Source: UBA11986 sp963734955
GTDB taxonomy: Bacteria > Bacteroidota > Ignavibacteria > UBA10030 > UBA6906
Direction of reading: 5' to 3'
Length of the DNA stretch: 64,000 nucleotides
Assembly (NCBI GenBank): GCA_963734955.1
Contig: CAVTJO010000006.1
Location: 248,001 to 312,000 of the forward strand
Below the pieces are notes generated by a model that was given only the letters and a program-made list of their open reading frames with translations, was not told the DNA's origin and made no database searches. Made by a program: the position numbers and the translations under genes. Position 1 is the stretch's first letter, and every line of letters begins with the position of its first letter. Below, piece by piece: positions 53,019-61,480 of this stretch.

Positions 53019-53660
53019 ATGATGCATGCCGAAACATTTGCGCCCACTATGATCACTTCTGAGCAGAAAGAAACGGGTCGCGTTGAAGCATTCAGCGATG
53101 GCGTCTTCGCCATTGCCATCACGCTTCTTGTTCTCGACCTGAAGCTTCCGCATACCGTGGGGACTGACAATCTCATGGAGGAACTGTTACGCCAGTGGCC
53201 GACATTCGTGGCCTTCCTCAATAGCTTCGTCACGATCCTTATCATCTGGATGAACCATCACAACCTGTTCACCAATATCAAGCGCACGGATAACCTCTTC
53301 ATGCTGCTGAACGGGTCACTTCTCCTCACTGTCACATTTCTTCCTTTTCCCACCTCGCTTGTGGCTGACTACTACGGTCATGTCGGTGAAGTCACGGCTT
53401 CCGCGCTCTACGCAGGAACATTCTTTTTAATGGCCTGCGCATTCAACGCGCTCTGGCGCTATGCCTCTCACGAACACAAATTGCTCAGCAGGGAAGTCAC
53501 GACAGAGCAGATACAAGGCATCAATCGACAATACCTGCTCGGCCCGACCGTGTACGGTCTCGCCGTTGTCTTCGCATTTGTCAACGTCACGATCAGCCTC
53601 CTCATCACCATTGTTCTTGCCATATTCTACGCAGTCACTGCATCAACGAGCCGAAAGTAA
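53019..53660 (+). CDS. TMEM175-family (DUF1211) potassium-channel-like protein
   Basis: 213 residues. The first helix carries the signature RVEAFSDGVFAIAITLLVLDL near 21-41, with the F-S-D motif of the TMEM175/DUF1211 family; IIWMNHHNLF near 80-89 is also conserved. Bacterial members are tetrameric channels with six helices per subunit, permeable to K+. About six hydrophobic helices are visible. The start may be either of two adjacent ATG codons (53019, 53022). It follows the MFS gene by 30 bases and may be co-transcribed. Confidence 0.88.
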   Translation: MMHAETFAPTMITSEQKETGRVEAFSDGVFAIAITLLVLDLKLPHTVGTDNLMEELLRQWPTFVAFLNSFVTILIIWMNHHNLFTNIKRTDNLFMLLNGSLLLTVTFLPFPTSLVADYYGHVGEVTASALYAGTFFLMACAFNALWRYASHEHKLLSREVTTEQIQGINRQYLLGPTVYGLAVVFAFVNVTISLLITIVLAIFYAVTASTSRK

Positions 53661-53674
53661 CTCCGTAGAGCACG

Positions 53675-53717
53675 CGTCATTCTGAACGAAGCCGGTTCCC
53701 AGGTGAGTGAAGAATCT
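53675..53717 (+). repeat. Fragment of a common interspersed palindromic repeat
   Basis: CGTCATTCTGAACGAAG near 53675-53691 and, after 15 bases, TGAGTGAAGAATCT near 53704-53717 together read like the widespread 'GTCATTCTGAGCGAAGCGAAGAATCT' repeat with an insertion. I recall this wording from other genomes; there is no second copy here to test it. Confidence 0.35.
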
Positions 53718-53771
53718 GACCACCGGGCCTGTCACGGTTGCTTTCTTGTCGGATCTTCCTTCAATCTCAGA

Positions 53772-53802
53772 TTGCATATCCACTTTTTGTGAAGTATATT
53801 GG
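53772..53802 (+). promoter_or_regulatory. Candidate promoter of the OmpA-like gene
   Basis: TTG at 53772-53774, 20 bases, TATATTGG at 53795-53802, about 85 bases before the start codon. Confidence 0.45.
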
Positions 53803-53887
53803 CCGCTGCTCCTTGTGGACTATTTCTGTCGGAATCTGCAAGGGGCATCTGTTTTTTTTCATACCACTCAAAGCGATGAGGTCAATC

Positions 53888-54733
53888 ATGACGACGTTGC
53901 GTTTTTGTGTGCTCGCGGCTGGATTCCTGTTCTGCAACGGATGGGTCGTTGCGCAGGACGATATCGAGGGGGCTCAGGACAATCCGTATTTCACGAGGGT
54001 GCCGGGATTCTACATCTATGAGACCGGCGACAAGGATTTCGATGCGTATACGTTTTTTGATGGGAAGAAACTCGTGACGGTGGAAGGAAAGCTCTATAGC
54101 GCAACGTACGGTATAAAAGATGACGTTAAGCGGCCTCCAAGCGAGTTACAAGTCCGACGGAACTACATTGCGGCAGTAAAGAGTCAGGGAGGAACGGTTC
54201 TTTTTGAGGGAGTGAGCGATGCGTTTGAGGATACGCGTTCGGCAGCGACGATTGTCACGGCAAGGCTTGGAAAGCAGGGGAAAGAGATCTGGCTTGAAGT
54301 GTGGCCGATGAACAACACCTATACCCTGACGGTTCTGGAAAAGGAAGCGATGCGGCAGGAGGTGATGGCGTCGGATATGCTCGAAGCGATCAACAAGGAC
54401 GGCTTCATCGCGCTCGATATTCACTTCGATACGGGGAAGGCAACAATCCGCTCCGAGTCAGAGCCGATTGTCAGCCAGATAGTCGAGCTCCTGAAACAGA
54501 ACGGATCGCTGAACCTGAGCATCGAAGGACATACGGACAACGTGGGCGATGCGAAGTCCAACAAGACGCTCTCGGAGAATCGTGCGAAGGCCGTGATGTC
54601 CGCGATTGTTGCAGCCGGAATAAGTGCCGGGAGACTCAGCGCTGCCGGTTTCGGTGCGGAGAAGCCTGTTGCCGACAACCGAACGGAAGAGGGAAAAGCA
54701 AAGAACCGACGTGTAGAGTTGGTCAAAAAATAG
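53888..54733 (+). CDS. OmpA-family protein
   Basis: 281 residues from ATG 53888 (GAGG seven bases upstream; ATG 53876 is an alternative). Signal peptide MTTLRFCVLAAGFLFCNGWVVAQ. Residues of about 25-155 form a beta-rich domain of unknown function (DUF4892-like at best). The C-terminal 115 residues are an OmpA-like peptidoglycan-binding domain: LDIHFDTGKATIRSES, then IEGHTDNVGDAKSNKTLSENRA and NRRVELVKK, with the family's Asp and Arg that bind diaminopimelate. It probably links the outer membrane or a periplasmic partner to peptidoglycan. It faces the sigma-factor gene, with only 29 bases between the stops. Confidence 0.92.
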   Translation: MTTLRFCVLAAGFLFCNGWVVAQDDIEGAQDNPYFTRVPGFYIYETGDKDFDAYTFFDGKKLVTVEGKLYSATYGIKDDVKRPPSELQVRRNYIAAVKSQGGTVLFEGVSDAFEDTRSAATIVTARLGKQGKEIWLEVWPMNNTYTLTVLEKEAMRQEVMASDMLEAINKDGFIALDIHFDTGKATIRSESEPIVSQIVELLKQNGSLNLSIEGHTDNVGDAKSNKTLSENRAKAVMSAIVAAGISAGRLSAAGFGAEKPVADNRTEEGKAKNRRVELVKK

Positions 54734-54762
54734 CACTGGAGGCCGGCAGGTCTGGACATCCC

Positions 54763-56034
54763 TTAGTTCATGCTCTGTCGTACCACTTCCAGTTTGTCGG
54801 TGAGGAACAGCTTTTCTGATCTTACCTGTGTCAACTCCAGGGCTTTGCGGTAGCTCTTTGCCGCCTCTTCAAAACTGCCAAGGTTCATGTGCAGTTCTCC
54901 GAGCACGGCGTGCAGGAGGTAATACCGTTCGAGATGTTTGCGGTCCTTGATGGCCTCGACGGCCTGTATCCCGGCTTCTGCTCCATGCACTTTCGAAACG
55001 GCAATCGCACGATTAAGCGCAACGACAGGCGACCCCTTGGTTTCTACCAGCATGTCATAGAGCGTCAGAATCCGCGGCCAGTCTGTTTCCTCAAAGCTCC
55101 GGGCAAGTGAGTGGCACGCGGCTATTGCCGCTTCCAGATGAAATTCTGAAATCTCGTCTCCTTCCGCTGAACGATCCATCTCCCGCAATCCCTCGGAGAT
55201 TGGTGCCCTGTCCCACAACGTTCTGTCCTGATCCTTGAGCAGCAGAAGGTTGCCCTGGTCATTGACTCGCGCCGGGAACCGGGCACTATGCAGCAGCATC
55301 AGCGCAAGAAGTGCATGGGTCTTGGGAATGTTGCCGGAGGTATGTTCTGCAAGGATTCGTGTCAGACGAATCGATTCTACACACAGATCTCTTCGTATCA
55401 GTTCCTCGCCCTGCGATGCGTTGTACCCTTCGTTGAACAACAAGTACAAAGCCTGGAGCACCGCATCCAATCGTTGGGTGAGCTCGCGTCCCGAAGGGAT
55501 CTCAAACTCCGCGCGTTCCTCGCGCAGTTTCTGCTTCGCACGGACAAGTCGCTTGTGGATGACCTCTTCGTTTGTAAGAAACGCCCGCGCTATTTCTGCC
55601 GGTCCAAACCCGCAGAGAGTTCTCAGCGTCAGCGCGATCTGTGCTTCGGGAGGAAGAGACGGGTGACAGCATGCAAAGATCATTCGAAGCTGGTCGTCTT
55701 CAATCTCGCCTTCCAGAAACAGGTTTTCGTAGCCGACCTGATCACCCGACACCTCTCGTTCAATCTCACCTTCCTTTGCTTTGAGGGCCTGTTCACGGCG
55801 CAGAATATCGAGGGCATGGTTCTTTGCCACCTGCATGATCCATGCGGAGGGATTGTCGGGAGGTCCGTTGTATGGCCATTGTTGAAGGGCTTTCAGGAGC
55901 GCTTCCTGAACCACATCCTCGGCGAGGTCGATGCGGTCAATCCCGAACACCCTTGTGAGCATGGAAATGATGCGTCCTGCCTCCCGGCGGAACAGGTGGT
56001 CGACGAGATGATTTGCTGTTTCTGCGTTGCTCAT
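54763..56034 (-). CDS. ECF42-type RNA polymerase sigma factor with TPR-like extension
   Basis: 423 residues from ATG 56034. Sigma region 2 at about 10-75 (DLAEDVVQEALLKALQQWP, WIMQVAKNHALDILRRE) and region 4 at about 120-175 (ALTLRTLCGFGPAEIARAFL, VIHKRLVRAKQKLRE). The remaining 240 residues are a helical TPR-like extension, as in the ECF42 group, where it is needed for activity instead of an anti-sigma factor. The frame continues to 56157, but that extension (LLMSISFWTASTIIAK...) is coded by the MITE-like element and is not conserved. The DGPF/YCII gene upstream is the standard partner of this group. Confidence 0.92.
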   Translation of the reverse strand: MSNAETANHLVDHLFRREAGRIISMLTRVFGIDRIDLAEDVVQEALLKALQQWPYNGPPDNPSAWIMQVAKNHALDILRREQALKAKEGEIEREVSGDQVGYENLFLEGEIEDDQLRMIFACCHPSLPPEAQIALTLRTLCGFGPAEIARAFLTNEEVIHKRLVRAKQKLREERAEFEIPSGRELTQRLDAVLQALYLLFNEGYNASQGEELIRRDLCVESIRLTRILAEHTSGNIPKTHALLALMLLHSARFPARVNDQGNLLLLKDQDRTLWDRAPISEGLREMDRSAEGDEISEFHLEAAIAACHSLARSFEETDWPRILTLYDMLVETKGSPVVALNRAIAVSKVHGAEAGIQAVEAIKDRKHLERYYLLHAVLGELHMNLGSFEEAAKSYRKALELTQVRSEKLFLTDKLEVVRQSMN

Positions 56035-56085
56035 GGTGGAAAGCTTGGGGGCTAAAGCGCCAGTCTTTGCTTTCGCGATTATGGT

Positions 56086-56205
56086 TGAGGCTGTCCAAAA
56101 AGAAATGCTCATGAGTAGCCGGAGACTTTGGTCTGCGAATGCAATCTGGAATCGCAATCTAAAGATTGCGGCTACAACCTTGTTCCGAATTATTGGACAG
56201 CCTCA
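56086..56205. mobile_element. MITE-like element with 13-bp perfect terminal inverted repeats
   Basis: Ends are TGAGGCTGTCCAA (56086-56098) and its exact reverse complement TTGGACAGCCTCA (56193-56205), total 120 bases. Inside are a second inverted pair GTAGCCG/CGGCTAC and a hairpin GCAATCT-AA-AGATTGC, so the single strand can fold into nested stems. It codes for no transposase and would be moved in trans. No target-site duplication is clear. It lies between the DGPF gene and its sigma factor gene and supplies an in-frame upstream ATG to the latter. Confidence 0.7.
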
Positions 56206-56239
56206 TCACCCACTGCACGAGGAATGGAACTGCTGCTTC

Positions 56240-56590
56240 CTACATGCCCGGGACTTTCATTACTTCCCTCACTTCAACTTTGCCACCGAGGTGAAAATCC
56301 GGGTAGTCCCTTGACATCTGCACCGCCTCGTCGAGACTTCCGGCTTCAACCACGAGGTAGCCTCCGACTGCTTCCTTGGATTCTGCAAACGGGCCATCGA
56401 CGACGATCTTTCCGTTCTTCTGTGAAAGAAGTTTTCCTCCAGGCTGAAGCGGGTCACCCGACTTGTACTTCCCCTGTTTCTGGAGACTCTCGATCCAGGC
56501 AAACCACTTCTGGGTTTGCTTTTGTGCATCCTCAGGGGACAGGCCGTTGTACATTCCCCCGTGAAAAATGAGCATATACTTGCCGGACAT
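56240..56590 (-). CDS. DGPF/YCII-domain protein (ECF42 partner)
   Basis: 116 residues. The DGPF motif is visible as VDGPFAES near 64-71, with preceding YMLIFHGGMY and following KEAVGGYLVVEAGSLDEAVQMSRDYP, the ferredoxin-like YCII fold. AAGGAGG sits just before the ATG at 56590. Genes of this family accompany ECF42 sigma factors as presumed targets or modulators; here the sigma gene follows 205 bases downstream, separated by the MITE-like element. Biochemical role unknown. Confidence 0.92.
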   Translation of the reverse strand: MSGKYMLIFHGGMYNGLSPEDAQKQTQKWFAWIESLQKQGKYKSGDPLQPGGKLLSQKNGKIVVDGPFAESKEAVGGYLVVEAGSLDEAVQMSRDYPDFHLGGKVEVREVMKVPGM

Positions 56591-56724
56591 GACTCCTCCT
56601 TAACGTTGATTGAGAAAATGTGGATTGTTGCTACATCTCTATGACGAACGGGCGTCATTCAAAGGGACATCAATTCTTCGGCAGTTACGGAGATACATCG
56701 CGAAAGTAACTCCAGCACCAGGCA

Positions 56725-56756
56725 TTTGTCTTCACGCTTCTTCTTTGGTACCTTTG
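56725..56756 (+). promoter_or_regulatory. Candidate promoter of the pectate lyase gene
   Basis: TTTG at 56725-56728, 20 bases, TACCTTTG at 56749-56756: a full TAnnTTTG match 38 bases before the start codon. Confidence 0.55.
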
Positions 56757-56794
56757 TGAGGTTTCTCATGCAAAGCGGACAAGGAGTAATTCAG

Positions 56795-57991
56795 ATGTCA
56801 ACAAATCAAAGAGTCTCTGTATTCCGGAGGATGGTTGGCTCAATAATTCTCATCGTTGCGCTCTCATTTTTCCGGGCGCCCTCTCCCGCTCAAGAAGAGG
56901 ATATCTCTGGATTTCAGGATAGCGCTCACCACTGGTATGATATCGCGGATGAGGACAAACTCTTCCTTCCCTCCCCCAACCAACCGAGATTCAAGCCGTC
57001 GGAGGTTGGCCAGATCGCGGACAACATTCTTCTCTATCAGAAATCCAACGGTGGTTGGCCCAAGAACTATGATATGCTGGCCATACTGACTCCCGAGGAG
57101 AAACGAATTCTGGATAGTGTGAGGAACGATGTCAATTCGACGTTCGACAATGGGTCAACGTATTCACAGGTTGAGTTCCTTGCCAGAGTGTACCGGAAAA
57201 CCGGCGACGATAAGTATCGCGATGCGTGTCTGAAAGGTCTTGATTTCATTCTCTCTGCCCAGTATCCCAACGGTGGATGGCCACAGTTTTATCCCGACAC
57301 GAGCGGGTACAGGAAATACATCACATTCAACGACGGCGCAATGGTCGGCATCATGACGGTGTTCCTGCATATTCTCCAGAACGAACCTTCGTACTCGTTT
57401 GTTTCAAGTGAGTTGAAGGAGGACGTCCGCCGCTCGTTCGAGAAAGGTGTGGATTGCATTCTGAAATGCCAGGTTGTTGACAATGGAGTTCTTACGGCCT
57501 GGGGACAGCAACATGACAACATCGATTTTCATCCGCAAAGTGCGCGCGCATTCGAGCCGGCTTCCCTTGCTGGCAGGGAAAGTGCGGAGATCGTGCTCCT
57601 CCTGATGAGCATTGACAAACCTGAGAAACGAATCGTAACGTCCGTCCAGGCTGCTGTACGTTGGTTCTCCCGATCAGGAATATCCGGCATCAGGGTGAGA
57701 GAATTCAAGGCTCCCGTTGCTCATTACAAATACCGCACAACAGTGGATTATGACCGGGAGGTTGTGGAAGACCCGAATGCTCCCGTGATCTGGGCGCGGA
57801 TGTACGAACTCGGTACAAACAGGCCGCTGTTCTGCAACAGAGACAGGAAGCCGGTCTACTCCCTCGCTGAAGTGGATCGGGAACGGAGAGCTGGATACTC
57901 ATGGTATGAATATGAGCCTGCAGAGGTTCTGAAGAAATACCCGGCGTGGCAGAAGAAATGGTCCCCCCATGAGAACGCATTGGTCGACTAA
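56795..57991 (+). CDS. Secreted pectate lyase (PL10 family)
   Basis: 398 residues from ATG 56795 (AAGGAG nine bases upstream; ATG 56768 is an alternative). Signal anchor/peptide MVGSIILIVALSFFRAPSPAQ within the first 35 residues. The family is recognised from QKSNGGWPKNYDM near 87-99, STFDNGSTYSQVEFL near 121-135, GGWPQFYPD near 168-176 and WGQQHDNIDFHPQSARAFEPASL near 246-268. PL10 enzymes cleave polygalacturonate by beta-elimination with calcium. It implies use of plant pectin outside the cell. No pectin uptake genes adjoin it. Confidence 0.9.
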   Translation: MSTNQRVSVFRRMVGSIILIVALSFFRAPSPAQEEDISGFQDSAHHWYDIADEDKLFLPSPNQPRFKPSEVGQIADNILLYQKSNGGWPKNYDMLAILTPEEKRILDSVRNDVNSTFDNGSTYSQVEFLARVYRKTGDDKYRDACLKGLDFILSAQYPNGGWPQFYPDTSGYRKYITFNDGAMVGIMTVFLHILQNEPSYSFVSSELKEDVRRSFEKGVDCILKCQVVDNGVLTAWGQQHDNIDFHPQSARAFEPASLAGRESAEIVLLLMSIDKPEKRIVTSVQAAVRWFSRSGISGIRVREFKAPVAHYKYRTTVDYDREVVEDPNAPVIWARMYELGTNRPLFCNRDRKPVYSLAEVDRERRAGYSWYEYEPAEVLKKYPAWQKKWSPHENALVD

Positions 57992-58175
57992 TGTCGTGCT
58001 TCAGAAATTTCTTGAATAAGCTACGGCGGAGCGTCGTGCTGTAATAGAAACCGGGGCGATTCCTGGAATGAGCAGGCCGCTCTTTACAAAGTTTTCACAC
58101 TTTCGACCGTACTTCTCTAACCCAGGCAGTCATCTCTCCGGGACTCACCTACTCCGGGTGCGACTCCAGCAGTCC

Positions 58176-61100
58176 CTACTTTATTGCCTTCATACCTTCA
58201 AGAGCAAGTTCTCCTTGAGGTTCTTCAAGTTCCGTTGATTCCTCGCTTCGCGTTTCTGAAGCATTCTTCGAGGCCTTCGTGAAGCGGGCAAGAACGGTGT
58301 AGACAACCGGGACGATCACCAGTGTCAACATCGTGGAGAAGAACAAACCCCCAACGACCGCCAATCCCAGCGGACGTCTCGATTCAGCTCCCGCCCCCAA
58401 TCCGATTGCTATAGGCAATATCCCGAAGATCGTTGCAAAGGAAGTCATCAGTATCGGTCTGAGCCGGATTGTTGCGGCTTGAACGACCGCATCAGTCGCA
58501 GTGTTTCCGCGGGAGCGCAGTTGATTGGCAAACTCCACAATCAGGATCGCGTTCTTTGTGACAAGACCGATAAGCATGATCAGTCCGATTTGGGAATAAA
58601 TATTGAGACTCTGCCCGAAGATGAACAGTGTCAACAATGCTCCAAACACAGCGAGTGGAACTGACAACAAGATTGTGAAGGGATGAACGAAACTCTCGAA
58701 CTGTGCTGAAAGGACGAGGTAAATGAACACCACTGCGAGCAGGAACATGAAGTACAGGCTCGAGCTGGAGGATTTGTACTCCAGTGACTGTCCGCCAAAG
58801 TCTCGTTTGACGCCGGGCGGCAGCTTCTCCTGGGCGATGTGATCGAGGGCGTCGAGCGCCTGACCGAGACTAACGCCGGGCACGAGACTTGCCGTGATTG
58901 TTGCTGAGCGAATCCGGTTGTAGTGGTTGAGTTCCTTCGGTGCAACCGTCTCATTCAATTTCACGACGTTGGCGAGTTGCACCAGTCCACCTGCACCGCG
59001 AACATAGATGTCCTGAATTGCATCGGGGGTGGCGCGTGCTTGGGGGCGCATTTGCAGTATCACATCGTACTGTTTTGTGCCGCGTTTAAAATTTGTGACT
59101 GCACGTCCTCCCAACAAGGTTTCAAGCGTTGACCCGATTTCCGCAACCGAAACGCCAAGTCCCGATGCGCGTTCGCGATCAATGTCGATATCAAGTTGAG
59201 GCTTATTGAGACGCAGGTCCGTGTCCATGTTGATCAGATACCCGAGCTTTGAGGCCTCCCCCATCATAGTCCCGACAGCCTGATTGAGTTCCTGGTAGCT
59301 ATCGCCTTCAAGAACGTACTGCACGGGGCTCGATGTGAAGCTTCCGCCAAGGCTTGGGGGATTCACGACAAATGCAAGCACTCCGGGGATCGAAATGAGC
59401 TGCGGGAACAACTCCTGTACAATCTGTTGCTGGGATTTCGACCGCTCACTCCGCGGCTTTAGGGCAAGGAATAAGAAGCCATTTGTAACTCGCCCTGGTC
59501 CGCCGAAGCCCAATCCGAGTGCAGAGAAGAGCCCGCGCCGCTCGGGAAGTGCGAGGAGGCGGGCTTCAATCTCCTTCATGTACTTGTCGGTGTAGTCCAG
59601 AGTCGATCCTTCGGGTGCGATCACAATTCCGAACCCGATGCCCCGGTCCTCAACAGGTACCAGCTCGCTCGGAAGGAACTTCACAAGTACGACACTAAGG
59701 ATGACTGCCAGTGCGGCACCAGAAATCATCAGGACCGGATGACGCAAGGCACCTCGAAGAACCCGATCATAGAATCGATTCAGCCAATCAAAGAACGCGT
59801 CAAAGGAGCGGGCAGCCCAACCGGTGCTCGTTCCGTGGAGAGGTTTGAGAATCTTGGAGGCGAGCATGGGGGTCAGCGTGAGGGCGACGAACCCGGAGAT
59901 CAATACCGCTGCGGCAACAGAAATGCCGAATTCGTTGAAGAGTCTGCCGACCGAGCCGGTGAGAAACGCCAGAGGAACGAATACCGCGACAAGTGCAACT
60001 GTCGTTGCAATAACGGCAAAACCGATTTCCTTGCTCCCGTCAATTGCCGCCTGCCAGCGGCTCTTTCCCATCTCCATATGTCGATAGATGTTCTCGAGGA
60101 CCACGATTGCATCGTCCACCACAAGACCGATTGCAAGCACGAGCGCAAGCAACGTCAGGATATTCAGCGTGAATCCTGCAAAGTAAGCGACGGCAAGAGC
60201 CCCGACGATCGAGACCGGTATGGCCAGCGTGGGGATACTCGTTGCCCGGAAGCTTTTCAGGAATGCAAGTACAACAAGCACGACAAGGCACAGAGCGATG
60301 ATCAGGGTTTGCTGAACCTCATCAATTGATTCATTGATAAAGGTGGAGGAATCATACGCGACATCAAGCCTCATTCCGTCCGGCAGGAGTTTGACCAGGT
60401 CTGGTATCGCCGCTCTCACGGCCGCCGCAACGTCCACCGTGCTTGCTTTTGATTGTTTAACGATTCCCAGTCCCACAGTTGGTGCGCCGTTGTATCGAAC
60501 GGCAGTGCGCTCATCCGCCGGGCCAACCATGACCTCGGCAACGTCGCGTAGTCGGACCACATCGTTGTTCTTCTGGGAAACAATGATCGCGCCAAACTCC
60601 TCCGGTTTGGCCAGCTCGCCCCGCGTGCGAACGGCAAATTCCCGACCCTGACCCTCAACACGTCCTCCCGGGATTTCCGTGTTCTCCTGTCTGATAGCCG
60701 CCTCGACGTCCTGGGTGGTCAATCCATGGGCAGCCATCCGCAGCGGATCCAGCCATACGCGCATCGCGTACTTTCGTTCCCCCGCGATAATAACCGAGCC
60801 GACGCCGTTGATCCGCTGCAAACGTTCCTTCATCACGCGATCTGCAACGTCGGTCAACTCCAGACCCGAATGTCGATCGCTTGAAAGCGCCATCCATACG
60901 ATGGCCTGCGCGTCCGCCTCGACTTTCGAGATGATTGGATCATCGATCTCCCTCGGCAGGCTGTTGCGAACGCGGGACACCCTGTCGCGGACGTCATTCG
61001 CGGCTTCATCCACATTGCGGTTCAGCTCGAACTCGATGGTAATCACCGAGCCTTCCTCTCGGCTCGATGAGCTCAATGTTTTCACACCCTGCAGCGTGGC

Positions 61101-61313
61101 AAACTGTTCCTCGAGAACATTTGTGATCTCTGTTTCCACGACACTCGGACTCGCACCGCGGTAGAACGTAACGATGGAAATGATCGGCGGATCGATGTCC
61201 GGATATTCCCGCACCGGCAATCTCAAGAACGCGATGATCCCGAACAGCAGGATCGTCAGGCTCATGACGGTAGCGAAGACCGGACGCTGGATGGAGACGT
61301 GGCTAAGTTTCAT
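58176..61313 (-). CDS. RND efflux transporter (HAE1/AcrB-like)
   Basis: 1045 residues from ATG 61313, the standard length. Starts MKLSHVSIQRPVFATVMSLTILLFG with the first membrane helix. The proton-relay Asp pair of helix 4 is in GLVVDDAIVVLENI near 394-407; repeats with 6+6 helices and two large periplasmic loops are visible. It pumps drugs or other amphiphiles from periplasm and membrane, with the MFP and TolC-like proteins encoded upstream (to the right). The ATG overlaps the stop of a short glyoxalase-like relic frame (ATGA). Last gene of the operon. Confidence 0.96.
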   Translation of the reverse strand: MKLSHVSIQRPVFATVMSLTILLFGIIAFLRLPVREYPDIDPPIISIVTFYRGASPSVVETEITNVLEEQFATLQGVKTLSSSSREEGSVITIEFELNRNVDEAANDVRDRVSRVRNSLPREIDDPIISKVEADAQAIVWMALSSDRHSGLELTDVADRVMKERLQRINGVGSVIIAGERKYAMRVWLDPLRMAAHGLTTQDVEAAIRQENTEIPGGRVEGQGREFAVRTRGELAKPEEFGAIIVSQKNNDVVRLRDVAEVMVGPADERTAVRYNGAPTVGLGIVKQSKASTVDVAAAVRAAIPDLVKLLPDGMRLDVAYDSSTFINESIDEVQQTLIIALCLVVLVVLAFLKSFRATSIPTLAIPVSIVGALAVAYFAGFTLNILTLLALVLAIGLVVDDAIVVLENIYRHMEMGKSRWQAAIDGSKEIGFAVIATTVALVAVFVPLAFLTGSVGRLFNEFGISVAAAVLISGFVALTLTPMLASKILKPLHGTSTGWAARSFDAFFDWLNRFYDRVLRGALRHPVLMISGAALAVILSVVLVKFLPSELVPVEDRGIGFGIVIAPEGSTLDYTDKYMKEIEARLLALPERRGLFSALGLGFGGPGRVTNGFLFLALKPRSERSKSQQQIVQELFPQLISIPGVLAFVVNPPSLGGSFTSSPVQYVLEGDSYQELNQAVGTMMGEASKLGYLINMDTDLRLNKPQLDIDIDRERASGLGVSVAEIGSTLETLLGGRAVTNFKRGTKQYDVILQMRPQARATPDAIQDIYVRGAGGLVQLANVVKLNETVAPKELNHYNRIRSATITASLVPGVSLGQALDALDHIAQEKLPPGVKRDFGGQSLEYKSSSSSLYFMFLLAVVFIYLVLSAQFESFVHPFTILLSVPLAVFGALLTLFIFGQSLNIYSQIGLIMLIGLVTKNAILIVEFANQLRSRGNTATDAVVQAATIRLRPILMTSFATIFGILPIAIGLGAGAESRRPLGLAVVGGLFFSTMLTLVIVPVVYTVLARFTKASKNASETRSEESTELEEPQGELALEGMKAIK

Positions 61314-61480
61314 GGGGTCCTCGTAATGGTCCAAAAGTCCGATTGGATGGACGCGAAGCAATTTCCACTATGTTCCCAGTCGACTGCGAAGCCGCGCCAG
61401 CCGACGTAGAATTCCATCGCTTTGTCATAGTCGAAGATTCTGAAGATGGGTTTTATGCTTGCCGCGTTGACCTCGCACCG
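61312..61480 (-). pseudogene. Relic of a glyoxalase-superfamily (VOC) gene
   Basis: The gap between the MFP and RND genes is a 56-codon open frame on the minus strand. It begins directly after the MFP stop and ends in a TGA overlapping the RND ATG. It contains SIKPIFRIFDYDKAMEFY then VGWRGFAVDWEHSGN, closely like the first 40 residues of bleomycin-resistance/Glyoxalase_7-type proteins (SIKPIFRIFDYxKAxEFY..xLGFxVDWEHR). The remaining two thirds of such a protein is absent, and no start codon precedes it. It looks like the 5' remnant of a deleted gene. Confidence 0.7.

Noticed and set aside
56035..56157. N-terminal extension of the ECF sigma factor
   Set aside because: It is coded mainly by the MITE-like element and has no sigma-factor similarity; the ATG at 56034 starts region 2 at the usual distance.
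58138..58174. Imperfect hairpin GGGACT...AGTCCC as terminator between pectate lyase and RND genes
   Set aside because: Inner pairing is poor and the T run is broken, so it cannot be supported.
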